From Leuconostoc lactis (lineage in GTDB: Bacteria; Bacillota; Bacilli; Lactobacillales; Lactobacillaceae), in contig NZ_CP042420.1 in the NCBI RefSeq assembly GCF_007954625.1, forward strand, positions 1,004,501 through 1,068,500: a DNA stretch of 64,000 nucleotides, in the 5' to 3' direction. Position 1 is the stretch's first letter, and every line of letters starts with the position of its first letter. The notes under the pieces were generated by a model, which was given only the letters and a program-made list of their open reading frames with translations, was not told the DNA's origin and searched no databases. The translations under genes and the position numbers were made by a program. Shown piece by piece: positions 44,044 through 52,628 of the stretch.

Positions 44044-45390
44044 ATGAAGGCACAAGCATTCAACAATAAAAAAGTGATGGTATTTGGTTGGGCGCGCTCT
44101 GGTAAAGCAGCAGCCCAACGCCTTGTGACGCTGGGTGCTCAAGTGACGGTTGTGAATGGTGGCGATTTTGTGCCAGATGACACATTTAACCAGTTACAAG
44201 CCGCTGGTGTGACTTTCATTAATCATGATGAGGCAACCTCCCTGGACGCGTCATTTGATTACTTGATCAAAAATCCTGGTATTCCTTATGACACAGCTTT
44301 GGTACAACGTGCCATTGCCCTTGATATTCCTGTGCTAACTGAGGTAGCAGTCGCATTAAGTTCGTTTGAAGGCCGTCTGATTGCAGTCACTGGTTCAAAT
44401 GGGAAGACCACCACAACGTCACTTATTCGGGAAATGTTATTAGCAGATGGTCAACGGGTAACGACGGCCGGCAATATTGGGACACCAGTGAGTGAAGTGG
44501 TGGCTGATTTAACTGCTGATGATACCTTGCTATTAGAATTATCAAGTTTTCAATTAATGGGTGTGCCGGATATCCAACCAGATATTGCCTTAATCACCAA
44601 TATTTTTGCTAATCATTTGGATTATCACGGCACACGTGAACAGTATGTCGCAGCAAAGTTTCAGTTGACAAAAAATCAAACTGCGACGCAAACGTTGGTG
44701 CTAAATGCTGATAGCCCAGACACAGCGCAGTTTACCGCAGACACAGCTGCGCAAGTGGTCCCCTTTTCACGGACACAATCGGGGCATCGTGTTGCAGCGA
44801 CGGCAGGTAGTTTAGTGATTGATGATCAAGTTGTCATGCCACTGACCGCAATTAAATTGGTTGGGCCACATAATCTAGAAAATATCTTGGCCGCCGTCAC
44901 AGTTGCCAAACTAGCAGGCGTAGAAAATGAAGCAATTCGCCAAGTGCTTGCATCATTTGGCGGTGTGGCGCATCGATTAGAATATTTGTTTACCGACCAA
45001 GCGGTGATGTATTACAATGATTCCAAGGCGACAGACATTGAGGCGACGCAAACGGCGTTGGATAGTTTTGACCAACCCACAATTTGGCTGGCCGGTGGCC
45101 TAGATCGGGGTGATGACTTAACACGTCTGTTGCCAAATATGACGCATGTTAAAACGGTGGTGGCCTTTGGCGAAACGCAACAAAAAGTTGTTGCCGTTGC
45201 AAAAGCAGCTGGCCTACCTGTTCAAACGGTTGATGATGTCACCGCCGCTGCCAGACTTGCTGTCACTTTGGCGCAAGCCGGCGACGTGGTCTTATTATCA
45301 CCGGCTGCAGCAAGTTGGGATCAGTATGATAACTTTGAGGTCCGTGGTGAGGCATTTGTGAGTGAATTAAAGAAAGTTTTGGGGCGATAA
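44044..45390 (+). CDS. murD: UDP-N-acetylmuramoyl-alanine--D-glutamate ligase
   Basis: 448 residues. ATP-binding GSNGKTTTTSLI, then FQLMGV...ANHLDYHG, and YNDSKATD in the C-terminal domain. Adds D-Glu to the stem peptide. Good ribosome-binding site (AAGGAGCAGGAG). murG follows after one base. Confidence 0.96.
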   Translation: MKAQAFNNKKVMVFGWARSGKAAAQRLVTLGAQVTVVNGGDFVPDDTFNQLQAAGVTFINHDEATSLDASFDYLIKNPGIPYDTALVQRAIALDIPVLTEVAVALSSFEGRLIAVTGSNGKTTTTSLIREMLLADGQRVTTAGNIGTPVSEVVADLTADDTLLLELSSFQLMGVPDIQPDIALITNIFANHLDYHGTREQYVAAKFQLTKNQTATQTLVLNADSPDTAQFTADTAAQVVPFSRTQSGHRVAATAGSLVIDDQVVMPLTAIKLVGPHNLENILAAVTVAKLAGVENEAIRQVLASFGGVAHRLEYLFTDQAVMYYNDSKATDIEATQTALDSFDQPTIWLAGGLDRGDDLTRLLPNMTHVKTVVAFGETQQKVVAVAKAAGLPVQTVDDVTAAARLAVTLAQAGDVVLLSPAAASWDQYDNFEVRGEAFVSELKKVLGR

Positions 45391-45391
45391 T

Positions 45392-46501
45392 ATGCGTGTA
45401 ATTTTATCAGGTGGTGGCACAGGTGGCCACATTTATCCAGCTTTAGCATTAGCAGAAGTGATTAAGCAACATGATCCGGATGCAGAATTTTTATATGTTG
45501 GATCAGAACGGGGGGTCGAAGCTAATATTGTCCCACCAACTGGCATGGCGTTTAAGCAACTTGCTGTTCAAGGATTCAGTCGCTCATTATCACTGGACAA
45601 TATTCAAACTGTGCGTCTATTCTTGAAAGCAGTGAAGCAGTCCAAAAAGATTATTAAAGAGTTTAAACCAGATGTTGTGGTTGGAACAGGGGGGTATGTG
45701 GCCGGTGCTGTTGTTTATGCGGCCCAGCGGATGCATATTCCAACTGTGATTCATGAACAAAATTCAGTCGCTGGCGTGACCAATAAATTTTTGGCACGTG
45801 GGGCTACCAAGATTGGGGTTGCCTTTAGTGTCGCAAAAGACCAATTCCCCACAGATAAAGTGACTTTAGTCGGTAATCCACGTGCGCAACAAGTTGCACA
45901 ATTGAAGTCAACTTTTTCTTGGCAAACTTTGGGCTTGCGAGATGATAAGCCCACATTGTTAATTTTTGGTGGCTCGCAAGGCGCCCCAGCCATTAACTTA
46001 GCAGTCATTGAAGCCATGAATGACTTGAATACGCGGCCTTATCAAACTGTGATTGTTACTGGGCCCAAGCGCTATGATAACGTCATTAATTTATTGCAAG
46101 CGCAAGGTATTTCCGCAGCTGATAATATTCGCATTGTGCCATATATTGATAACATGCCGGAAGTCTTGGCGCAAACCACAGCGATTGTGTCACGCGCAGG
46201 GGCAACATCGATTGCTGAAATTACGGCGTTGGGTATTCCCTCTATTTTGATCCCAAGCTTACATGTTACAGGCGACCACCAAACTAAGAATGCCAAAAGC
46301 TTAGTCGATGCTGGGGCAGCACTGATTATTCCTGAACCAGAACTTAATGGTCAGACACTCATTGCCGCAGCAGATCAATTATTATTGGACACAACTACGA
46401 GCGATAAGATGGCCGCACAAGCTACAAAGGTTGGTATGCCAGATGCTGGCGATCGCCTGTATCAGCTGCTTTTGTCAGCAATTTCAGAAAAGAAAGATTG
46501 A
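45392..46501 (+). CDS. murG: UDP-GlcNAc:lipid I GlcNAc transferase MurG
   Basis: 369 residues. GT28 motifs: SGGGTGGHIYPALAL, GTGGYVAG, HEQNSVAG, FGGSQGA and RAGATSIAE. Makes lipid II at the inner membrane face. Coupled to murD. ftsW is not between murD and murG, as usual in lactobacilli. Confidence 0.97.
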   Translation: MRVILSGGGTGGHIYPALALAEVIKQHDPDAEFLYVGSERGVEANIVPPTGMAFKQLAVQGFSRSLSLDNIQTVRLFLKAVKQSKKIIKEFKPDVVVGTGGYVAGAVVYAAQRMHIPTVIHEQNSVAGVTNKFLARGATKIGVAFSVAKDQFPTDKVTLVGNPRAQQVAQLKSTFSWQTLGLRDDKPTLLIFGGSQGAPAINLAVIEAMNDLNTRPYQTVIVTGPKRYDNVINLLQAQGISAADNIRIVPYIDNMPEVLAQTTAIVSRAGATSIAEITALGIPSILIPSLHVTGDHQTKNAKSLVDAGAALIIPEPELNGQTLIAAADQLLLDTTTSDKMAAQATKVGMPDAGDRLYQLLLSAISEKKD

Positions 46502-46526
46502 TATTTTGACTGATGCAACAAACAAC

Positions 46527-47264
46527 ATGCGATTAAAAAAAACGATACCGCGCCGATTTTGGTTGAACTTGGTAATCTTTGTGTTGGTCATCATCAGTTT
46601 GATGATGTTGCTGCAGCCATGGCGGGTTGTTCAAACTGTCACCGTACAATCAGCAACAATTCCAGCAACGGCAATTGAAGCAGATGCCAATATTAAGAAA
46701 AATACGCCGCTTTGGCGTGTAACTGGGCAAACCAATTTTATTGTGCAGCGTATTTTGCAAAAAAATACAGATGTTGACGCGGCGCAAGTGACGGTTAACG
46801 GTCAGCATGTGACAATCAAGGTGATTGAAAAAGTTACGGCTGGTTATGTATATCAAAATGGCCAATGGCTGGTGATGGATCGCAATGGGCGGCAACAAAA
46901 AGTTGCGGCACCAAAAGGGGATGCACCAATTTATGCAGGGTTTAAATCGCAATCAGAATTACAACAAGTTGTTCAAGGCTTTGTTGGACTGGAGTTGACA
47001 TTACGTCAAAATATCAGTCAAATTACGCTGTCACCTAATAAAGACAATGCGCATCGTTTGGTGATTATTATGGATGATGGCAATACAGTGTATGCGACCA
47101 GCAAAACGTTTGGTCAAAAGATTAGTTATTATCCTGGCATCGCAGCTCAAATGCCTGAAAAAGGGATTGTTGATTTGCAGTTTGGAGCCTACTCACATGC
47201 GTATGGGGTGACCCAGGATAAACCGCAAAAAAACGCGGCTGAGAAAACGACACAAACGCCATAA
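46527..47264 (+). CDS. divIB: Cell division protein DivIB/FtsQ
   Basis: 245 residues from ATG 46527. An upstream frame extends into murG, and a TTG at 46506 seven codons earlier, closer to AAGAAAG, is an alternative start. Short basic cytoplasmic part, one membrane helix (about 12-32), then POTRA-like and beta domains. Shorter N-terminus than many DivIB proteins. Assigned from topology and position. Confidence 0.88.
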   Translation: MRLKKTIPRRFWLNLVIFVLVIISLMMLLQPWRVVQTVTVQSATIPATAIEADANIKKNTPLWRVTGQTNFIVQRILQKNTDVDAAQVTVNGQHVTIKVIEKVTAGYVYQNGQWLVMDRNGRQQKVAAPKGDAPIYAGFKSQSELQQVVQGFVGLELTLRQNISQITLSPNKDNAHRLVIIMDDGNTVYATSKTFGQKISYYPGIAAQMPEKGIVDLQFGAYSHAYGVTQDKPQKNAAEKTTQTP

Positions 47265-47348
47265 TCGGTGGCGTAAAATACCTATTTTATGCTATTATTA
47301 ATCTTAGGTATATTTTATAAAAAATAATTTTGTAAAGGGGCACAACGC

Positions 47349-48701
47349 ATGAATAACGCAGGCGTGACGGTTGGTTTAGATATTGGTACCACATCAATTA
47401 AAGTTGTGATTGCACAGACAACAGGCAACCAGTTTAATGTGATTGGTGCGGGTACTGCACCATCACGTGGTTTACGTAAAGGCGTAATCGTTGATATTGA
47501 TGCGACGGCCAGTGCAATTCGCGAAGCCATCGATCAAGCGCAAGAAAAAGCAAATATTCAAATTAATGAGGTTGTCGCGGGTATCCCAGCTAACCAAATC
47601 GAAATGATTCATGTGGATGGTTTAGTATCCATTGCCAATCAAAATAAGCGTATTACATATGACGATGTACAACATTTGACACAACAAGCTTTGTCAAATA
47701 ACTTACCAGCTGATCGTGACGTCATCGATGTGATTGTTGATGAATTTAGCGTCGATGGTTTTGATGGCATCAAAGACCCACACGAAATGATTGGTGTGCG
47801 GCTTGAAATGCGTGGCACAGCCTATATTGGACCAAGTAAAATTTTAGACAACACAAGAATTGCCATTCAAAAAGCCGGCGTTTCATTGCGTGAATTCGTG
47901 TTAGCCCCTTTGGCAATTGGGACAAGTATTCTAAATGACGGTGAACAGGACTTTGGCACAGTATTAATCGATTTGGGTGGTGGTCAAACAACAACGTCCA
48001 TCATTCATGATCGGAAGCTGAAGTTTAATACAGTTGATTTAGAGGGTGGCGACAACGTTACAAAGGATATTTCAACTGTTTTGGGCACATCATATGCGAA
48101 TGCTGAACGGATTAAGCGTGATTATGGGTTTGCTGACCCAACCCAAACGCGTGATGACCAAACATTTATGATTGATGTGGTTGGTGAAAGCCAGCCACAA
48201 ACGATCTCTGAAAAGTATTTGTCAGAAATTATTGCAGCCCGTTTAGAACAAATTTTCACGCGTGCCTTTGAACCATTACAGGCCGTCAACGGGCTGAATA
48301 TGCCGGGTGGGTTTGTCTTGACTGGTGGCAATGCCGCACTCCCTCGAATGGTTGACTTTGCGAAGACCATTCTTGGTGAGAACGTTCGCTTGTTTGTACC
48401 CGATCAAATCGGTTTGCGCCATCCTTCATATACGCGCGCCATGGCTTATGCCATGTTTGCTTCGCGTGAAAGTATGACGCAACAGGTCATCAAGCAAGTT
48501 ATTATGGCCCAACACGACAACTCAGCCTACGTGCAATCTGATGCGACAATTGCAATGACGCCCCAGACTAACGTTGAGACAACCGATGCAAACGCCAAGC
48601 CATTTGATCATTACCAATATGGTCGTGAAGATGTGCAACCTCAAAAAGGGTTCTTTGGTCGTTTGATACAGTCAATCAAAAATTTATTTAGCGAAGATTA
48701 A
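47349..48701 (+). CDS. ftsA: Cell division protein FtsA
   Basis: 450 residues, actin-like ATPase: GLDIGTTSIKVV phosphate-1, IDLGGGQTTTSI phosphate-2, LTGGNAALP adenosine motif, and a C-terminal amphipathic helix (GRLIQSIKNLF) for membrane attachment. Tethers FtsZ. Confidence 0.96.
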   Translation: MNNAGVTVGLDIGTTSIKVVIAQTTGNQFNVIGAGTAPSRGLRKGVIVDIDATASAIREAIDQAQEKANIQINEVVAGIPANQIEMIHVDGLVSIANQNKRITYDDVQHLTQQALSNNLPADRDVIDVIVDEFSVDGFDGIKDPHEMIGVRLEMRGTAYIGPSKILDNTRIAIQKAGVSLREFVLAPLAIGTSILNDGEQDFGTVLIDLGGGQTTTSIIHDRKLKFNTVDLEGGDNVTKDISTVLGTSYANAERIKRDYGFADPTQTRDDQTFMIDVVGESQPQTISEKYLSEIIAARLEQIFTRAFEPLQAVNGLNMPGGFVLTGGNAALPRMVDFAKTILGENVRLFVPDQIGLRHPSYTRAMAYAMFASRESMTQQVIKQVIMAQHDNSAYVQSDATIAMTPQTNVETTDANAKPFDHYQYGREDVQPQKGFFGRLIQSIKNLFSED

Positions 48702-48721
48702 CATAGTTAAGGAGACAACTC

Positions 48722-50023
48722 ATGGATTTTTCAATTGATGACGCCCAAGAAGCTGGCGCAATCATTAAAGTTATCGGTGTTGGTGGCGGTGGATCAAATG
48801 CTGTTAACCATATGATCGAAGAAGGTGTCAATGGCGTTGAATTTATCGTGGCCAACACGGATGTTCAAGCACTTGACAAGTCTAAGGCTGACATTAAGAT
48901 TCAAATTGGCCCAAAGTTGACAGGTGGTTTGGGGGCTGGTTCAAATCCCGAACGTGGGACAAAGGCAGCCGAAGAATCAGCTGAAGACATTGCCTCAGCA
49001 CTTGCCGGTGCCGACATGGTCGTGATTACAGCCGGCATGGGTGGTGGTACTGGTAACGGTGCTGCGCCCGTCGTGGCCCGCATTGCCAAGGAACAAGGGG
49101 CTTTGACAGTGGCCGTGGTGACACGCCCATTTAAGTGGGAAGGCCCTAAGCGTGGTCGTTTTGCTGCTGAAGGCTTGCAAGCCTTGTCAGAATCAGTTGA
49201 TTCACTCATTGTGATTACCAACGAACGTTTGAAGGATCGTATCGACTTGCGCACGCCTTTGTCAGAAGCCTTTAAGGTGGTCGATGAAGTAGTTGCTCAA
49301 GGTGTTCGTGGTATTTCTGAATTGATTACTAACCCAGGCTTTATCAACTTAGACTTTGCTGATGTGAAGACTGTGATGCAAGATGCCGGTCCTGCCTTGA
49401 TGGGTGTCGGTCAAGCAAGTGGTGAAACACGTGCCGCAGATGCGACAAAGCAAGCTATCTCATCACCGTTGCTTGAAGTGGATATGTCAGGTGCCGAAGA
49501 TGTCTTGTTGAACATTACTGGTGGCTTGGATATGTCATTGTTTGAAGCACAAACGGCTTCAGAAGTGATTGCCCAAGAAGCTGGTCGTGAAGTCAACGTT
49601 ATCTTTGGAACGTCAATTGACGAAAACCTTGGCGATTCAATTCGCGTGACGGTAATTGCGACTGGTTTGCAAAAGAGTGCCAGCGAAGCAGCGCCAAAGC
49701 AATCAACGCAAAAGGCAAAGCCAGCCAACCTATTTGGCACACCGTCTGCTGATGCAGCGCAAGCCGCAGCAACAAATTCTGTATTTGAAAAGCCGGTGAC
49801 TGATAATGTGCAAGCGCACCCAACGCCAACACAAAATGATCCATTTGCTGATTGGAATATGAGTGGCGCTTCTAAGGATGCCTTTGCAGAAGACGAACGA
49901 TTTGATGGTGTTCAAAAGCAAACATTTGATGTCTTTAATACACCAACGTCAAATCAAGCACCCGTTGATTTTTCAAATACTGAAGATGAAAACGAACAAC
50001 CACCATTCTTTAAGAAACGTTAA
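48722..50023 (+). CDS. ftsZ: Cell division protein FtsZ
   Basis: 433 residues. Tubulin-like GTPase with [11 protein letters not shown], the [11 protein letters not shown] signature and the NTDVQAL T3 loop. A linker of about 110 residues, rich in Ala/Gln/Pro, ends in the conserved C-terminal peptide region with [10 protein letters not shown]. Codon-biased, as expected for high expression. Confidence 0.97.
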   Translation: MDFSIDDAQEAGAIIKVIGVGGGGSNAVNHMIEEGVNGVEFIVANTDVQALDKSKADIKIQIGPKLTGGLGAGSNPERGTKAAEESAEDIASALAGADMVVITAGMGGGTGNGAAPVVARIAKEQGALTVAVVTRPFKWEGPKRGRFAAEGLQALSESVDSLIVITNERLKDRIDLRTPLSEAFKVVDEVVAQGVRGISELITNPGFINLDFADVKTVMQDAGPALMGVGQASGETRAADATKQAISSPLLEVDMSGAEDVLLNITGGLDMSLFEAQTASEVIAQEAGREVNVIFGTSIDENLGDSIRVTVIATGLQKSASEAAPKQSTQKAKPANLFGTPSADAAQAAATNSVFEKPVTDNVQAHPTPTQNDPFADWNMSGASKDAFAEDERFDGVQKQTFDVFNTPTSNQAPVDFSNTEDENEQPPFFKKR

Positions 50024-50028
50024 TAAAA

Positions 50029-50110
50029 GCGTGTTCGTTGGTACGAGAACGATTGGGCAATTCGAATCGTGAGCAGTTATTTTGACCATAATGTAGTACC
50101 AACAAACGCG
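50029..50110 (+). promoter_or_regulatory. Long-range stem in the ftsZ-sepF spacer
   Basis: GCGTGTTCGTTGGTAC (50029-50044) pairs with GTACCAACAAACGC (50096-50109) in a stem of 15 pairs with one mismatch and one G-U. The 51-base loop carries an ACGATT/AATCGT inner hairpin. There is no T run, so it is not an intrinsic terminator. The stem ends four bases before the sepF ribosome-binding site AAGGAGA. Confidence 0.55.
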
Positions 50111-50124
50111 GTTAAGGAGAAACC

Positions 50125-50598
50125 ATGGCATTAGGCGAGACACTAAGACGGCTCTTCAGTAATGAAGAAGACGATGTATATGAAGAAGGTTATGGCAACA
50201 CGGGTTACCAAGAAAAGCCCCAACAAGCCTACCAACAGCCTGTACAATCAAACCCACAACAAAGCACTTACTTTAAGCGTCAAGGGCCACAAACGACACA
50301 ACCAATGACGACAGATCCAAACAATGCCAATAGCAAAATTGCCTTGTTTGAACCAAAAGTTTATTCTGATTCACGTGCCATTGCCTCTCAAATTTTGGGT
50401 GGCGAAGCCGTGATTGTTAATTTCACACAAATTGATGAAGCACAAGCTAAGCGTATCCTTGATTTCTTAGGTGGCGCAGTTTACGCTGTTAACGGTGAAA
50501 TTGAACGTATTGGACAATCCATCTTTTTAGTAACCCCTGATACATTTGAAATTTCAGGGACATTAACTGATAATTTGGAACCCAATACGCGGTACTAA
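50125..50598 (+). CDS. sepF: Cell division protein SepF
   Basis: 157 residues: N-terminal membrane-binding amphipathic segment (MALGETLRRLF), a Gln-rich linker and the DUF552 core (VYSDSRAIASQIL, VNFTQIDEAQAKRILDFLGG). Crosslinks FtsZ filaments to the membrane. Confidence 0.95.
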   Translation: MALGETLRRLFSNEEDDVYEEGYGNTGYQEKPQQAYQQPVQSNPQQSTYFKRQGPQTTQPMTTDPNNANSKIALFEPKVYSDSRAIASQILGGEAVIVNFTQIDEAQAKRILDFLGGAVYAVNGEIERIGQSIFLVTPDTFEISGTLTDNLEPNTRY

Positions 50599-50601
50599 GC
50601 T

Positions 50602-50865
50602 ATGCTTGAAATTTTAAGTTGGGTTATTCGAATTGCGCGTTACTACGAGTATGCAATTATTATTTACATCTTGATGACATGGCTGCCAGGTGCGCAACAA
50701 TCTCGTGTTGGCCAGTGGCTTGCACGAATTGTTGTACCGTACTTGAACTTATTCCGTTTCATTCCGCCAATCGCTGGTGTGCTAGATCTTTCACCGATTA
50801 TCGCTATTTTGGCTTTGAATTTTGCCGTCAGTGGCTTAACACATCTTGTGTTATTGTTCGTCTAA
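50602..50865 (+). CDS. YggT-family membrane protein
   Basis: 87 residues with two hydrophobic segments and the typical PYLNLFRFIPPIAGVLDLSPIIA motif. Conserved between sepF and ylmH in Firmicutes. Function unknown in bacteria. Confidence 0.92.
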   Translation: MLEILSWVIRIARYYEYAIIIYILMTWLPGAQQSRVGQWLARIVVPYLNLFRFIPPIAGVLDLSPIIAILALNFAVSGLTHLVLLFV

Positions 50866-50866
50866 T

Positions 50867-51658
50867 ATGGCAGAAGCAACAACAGCTATTACGCAGCATT
50901 TCCGACCAGAAGAAGCGCCGTTTATTCAACTTGCGAGTGACTGGATTCGGCAAAGTGAAGATGAATATCGTACAATTCTCACACCATTTTTAAACCCAAG
51001 AGAACAGTACATTCTGACAACGCTGGTTAACCGAGCTGATGATTTAACCAGCCATTTTGATGGTGGTGTGCTGGGCGCTGAAAGCCAACGGGCAATCATC
51101 GCGCCAGCAGTTTATGAGATTGATCAGACAGCGTTTGAATTAGCGGTATTGGAAATCAATTATCCAACAAAGTTTACTGAATTACATCACGCAGCCATTT
51201 TGGGGGCGTTGATGCATGCCGGCATTAAACGAACAGTCGTGGGTGATATTCTTGGGCAGGACCAACGGTGGCAAATCATTGTCGACAGTAAAATGCTGAC
51301 CTACATTCAGCAAACTGTGACGATGATTGGTCGGGCGAAAATAACTTGGACGGTGTTACCGTTGACGCAGGCGATCACGGCACAGGATGATTGGGAAGAA
51401 ACCTTTACGTTACTGCCATCGTTACGGTTAGATGCGGTTATTGCAGCAACATTTGATATCCCAAGAAGCTTAGCGAAAACCTTGATCACGCAACAACAAG
51501 TGCGTTTGAATTGGGTCACGCAGGCTAAACCTGATCACACTGTTGAAATTGGCGATCTGATTTCTGTTCGCAAATACGGTCGAGTAAAGCTGGCTATCCT
51601 GGATGGCTACAGTAAAAAAGATAAAATTAAAGCACTTTTTCATATTATTCATCGATAA
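50867..51658 (+). CDS. S4-domain RNA-binding protein YlmH
   Basis: 263 residues from ATG 50867, one base after the yggT stop and without its own ribosome-binding site, so coupled. The C-terminal S4 domain (RLDAVIAATFDIPRSLAKTLI...QVRLNW) marks the YlmH family, linked to ribosome-associated quality control and division-cluster context. The longer frame (start 50846) overlaps yggT and is not supported. Confidence 0.93.
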   Translation: MAEATTAITQHFRPEEAPFIQLASDWIRQSEDEYRTILTPFLNPREQYILTTLVNRADDLTSHFDGGVLGAESQRAIIAPAVYEIDQTAFELAVLEINYPTKFTELHHAAILGALMHAGIKRTVVGDILGQDQRWQIIVDSKMLTYIQQTVTMIGRAKITWTVLPLTQAITAQDDWEETFTLLPSLRLDAVIAATFDIPRSLAKTLITQQQVRLNWVTQAKPDHTVEIGDLISVRKYGRVKLAILDGYSKKDKIKALFHIIHR

Positions 51659-51692
51659 CATGGCAAAGCGTTTTGTTTAAAAGGAGACGATG

Positions 51693-52358
51693 ATGGGATT
51701 AACACCAGATGAAATTTTAAATCATGAATTTACTAAAAAGGGCGCACGTGCGTATGTTGCCTCTGAAGTTGATGCCTTTTTGGATCAAATCAACAGTGAT
51801 TACGAAGCACTCATTGCAGATCGTGACCGCTTAGTTCATGAAAATGCACAATTACAAGTTCGCGTGGATGAATTAGAAGCTAAGCGCGAACAAGTTAACC
51901 AATCAATTTTTGTTGCCCAAGAGGCCGCTGATCGCTTAAAGCAAGATGCTGATGCTGAAGTTAAAAAGCAGTTGATGCATGCACAAGAATCTGCGACAAA
52001 GATTATTAGCGATGCACGGACAAAGGCTGCAGCAGAAGCGACATATCTTGCAGAAGAAAATGCTGCTTTGGTTGCTGAACAAAACCTATTGCGTGCCGAA
52101 GTGGAAAGTTTCAAAGATTCCTTCTTGAAATTATTGGCACAACAGCGTACACTATTAGAAAATGGTGATTTAGCGGAAGCTGTTCATCGTTTACCAATGG
52201 GTGAAGCGACAGCTCACCGCATTGGGCAAGTGGCTGTTGAATCAACATCAGTTGATGATGTCGTTGAAGAAGAAGTGATTGCTGAAGCAGTGGTCGCTGA
52301 ATCTGAACAAGGACCAGTTGTCGTGTTTCCCGAAGCGGAAACGCCAAATCATAATTAA
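51693..52358 (+). CDS. divIVA: Cell division initiation protein DivIVA
   Basis: 221 residues. The membrane-binding N-terminus (GLTPDEILNHEFTKKGARAY...EVDAFLDQI) is followed by a long coiled coil and an acidic, Val/Glu-rich tail. Start at the second of two adjacent ATG codons, which has better spacing from AAAGGAGA. Pole and septum landmark. Confidence 0.95.
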   Translation: MGLTPDEILNHEFTKKGARAYVASEVDAFLDQINSDYEALIADRDRLVHENAQLQVRVDELEAKREQVNQSIFVAQEAADRLKQDADAEVKKQLMHAQESATKIISDARTKAAAEATYLAEENAALVAEQNLLRAEVESFKDSFLKLLAQQRTLLENGDLAEAVHRLPMGEATAHRIGQVAVESTSVDDVVEEEVIAEAVVAESEQGPVVVFPEAETPNHN

Positions 52359-52379
52359 TAAAAAGCGTAACACAGAAAG

Positions 52380-52590
52380 ATTGGTTAACATACGTCAAGC
52401 GAGTCATGGTGGTTGGAGATGACCGTCCCTGTAACCTTTCAGATCAGTTATTGAGTTTGTTGGACTGAACGAGTAGTAAGTTCAAACGGTGCAGATCGTT
52501 AACACTGACTTGAGGGGTGTTTTATGCACTCGAATCTGGGTGGTACCACGCGAAAGCGTCCCTAGGCATTTGCCTAGGGACGCTTTTTTA
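52380..52590 (+). promoter_or_regulatory. T-box leader of ileS
   Basis: The T-box core (GGTGGTACCACGCG, 52539-52552) precedes a strong terminator stem (AGCGTCCCTAGGC 52555-52567 with its complement 52572-52584, then T). Uncharged tRNA-Ile binding would favour the antiterminator through the GGTACC region and allow ileS transcription. The upstream part contains a TGAAC/GTTCA hairpin with AGTAGTAA in the loop. I could not place the specifier loop with certainty; an ATC at about 52496 is one candidate. Confidence 0.88.
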
Positions 52591-52628
52591 TGGCTTATCA
52601 TTTGAAAAAATCAAATAGGAGACAATTG

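Noticed and set aside
46347-46526. N-terminal extension of DivIB
   Set aside because: The extension lies inside murG, has no ribosome-binding site and does not look like a DivIB N-terminus.
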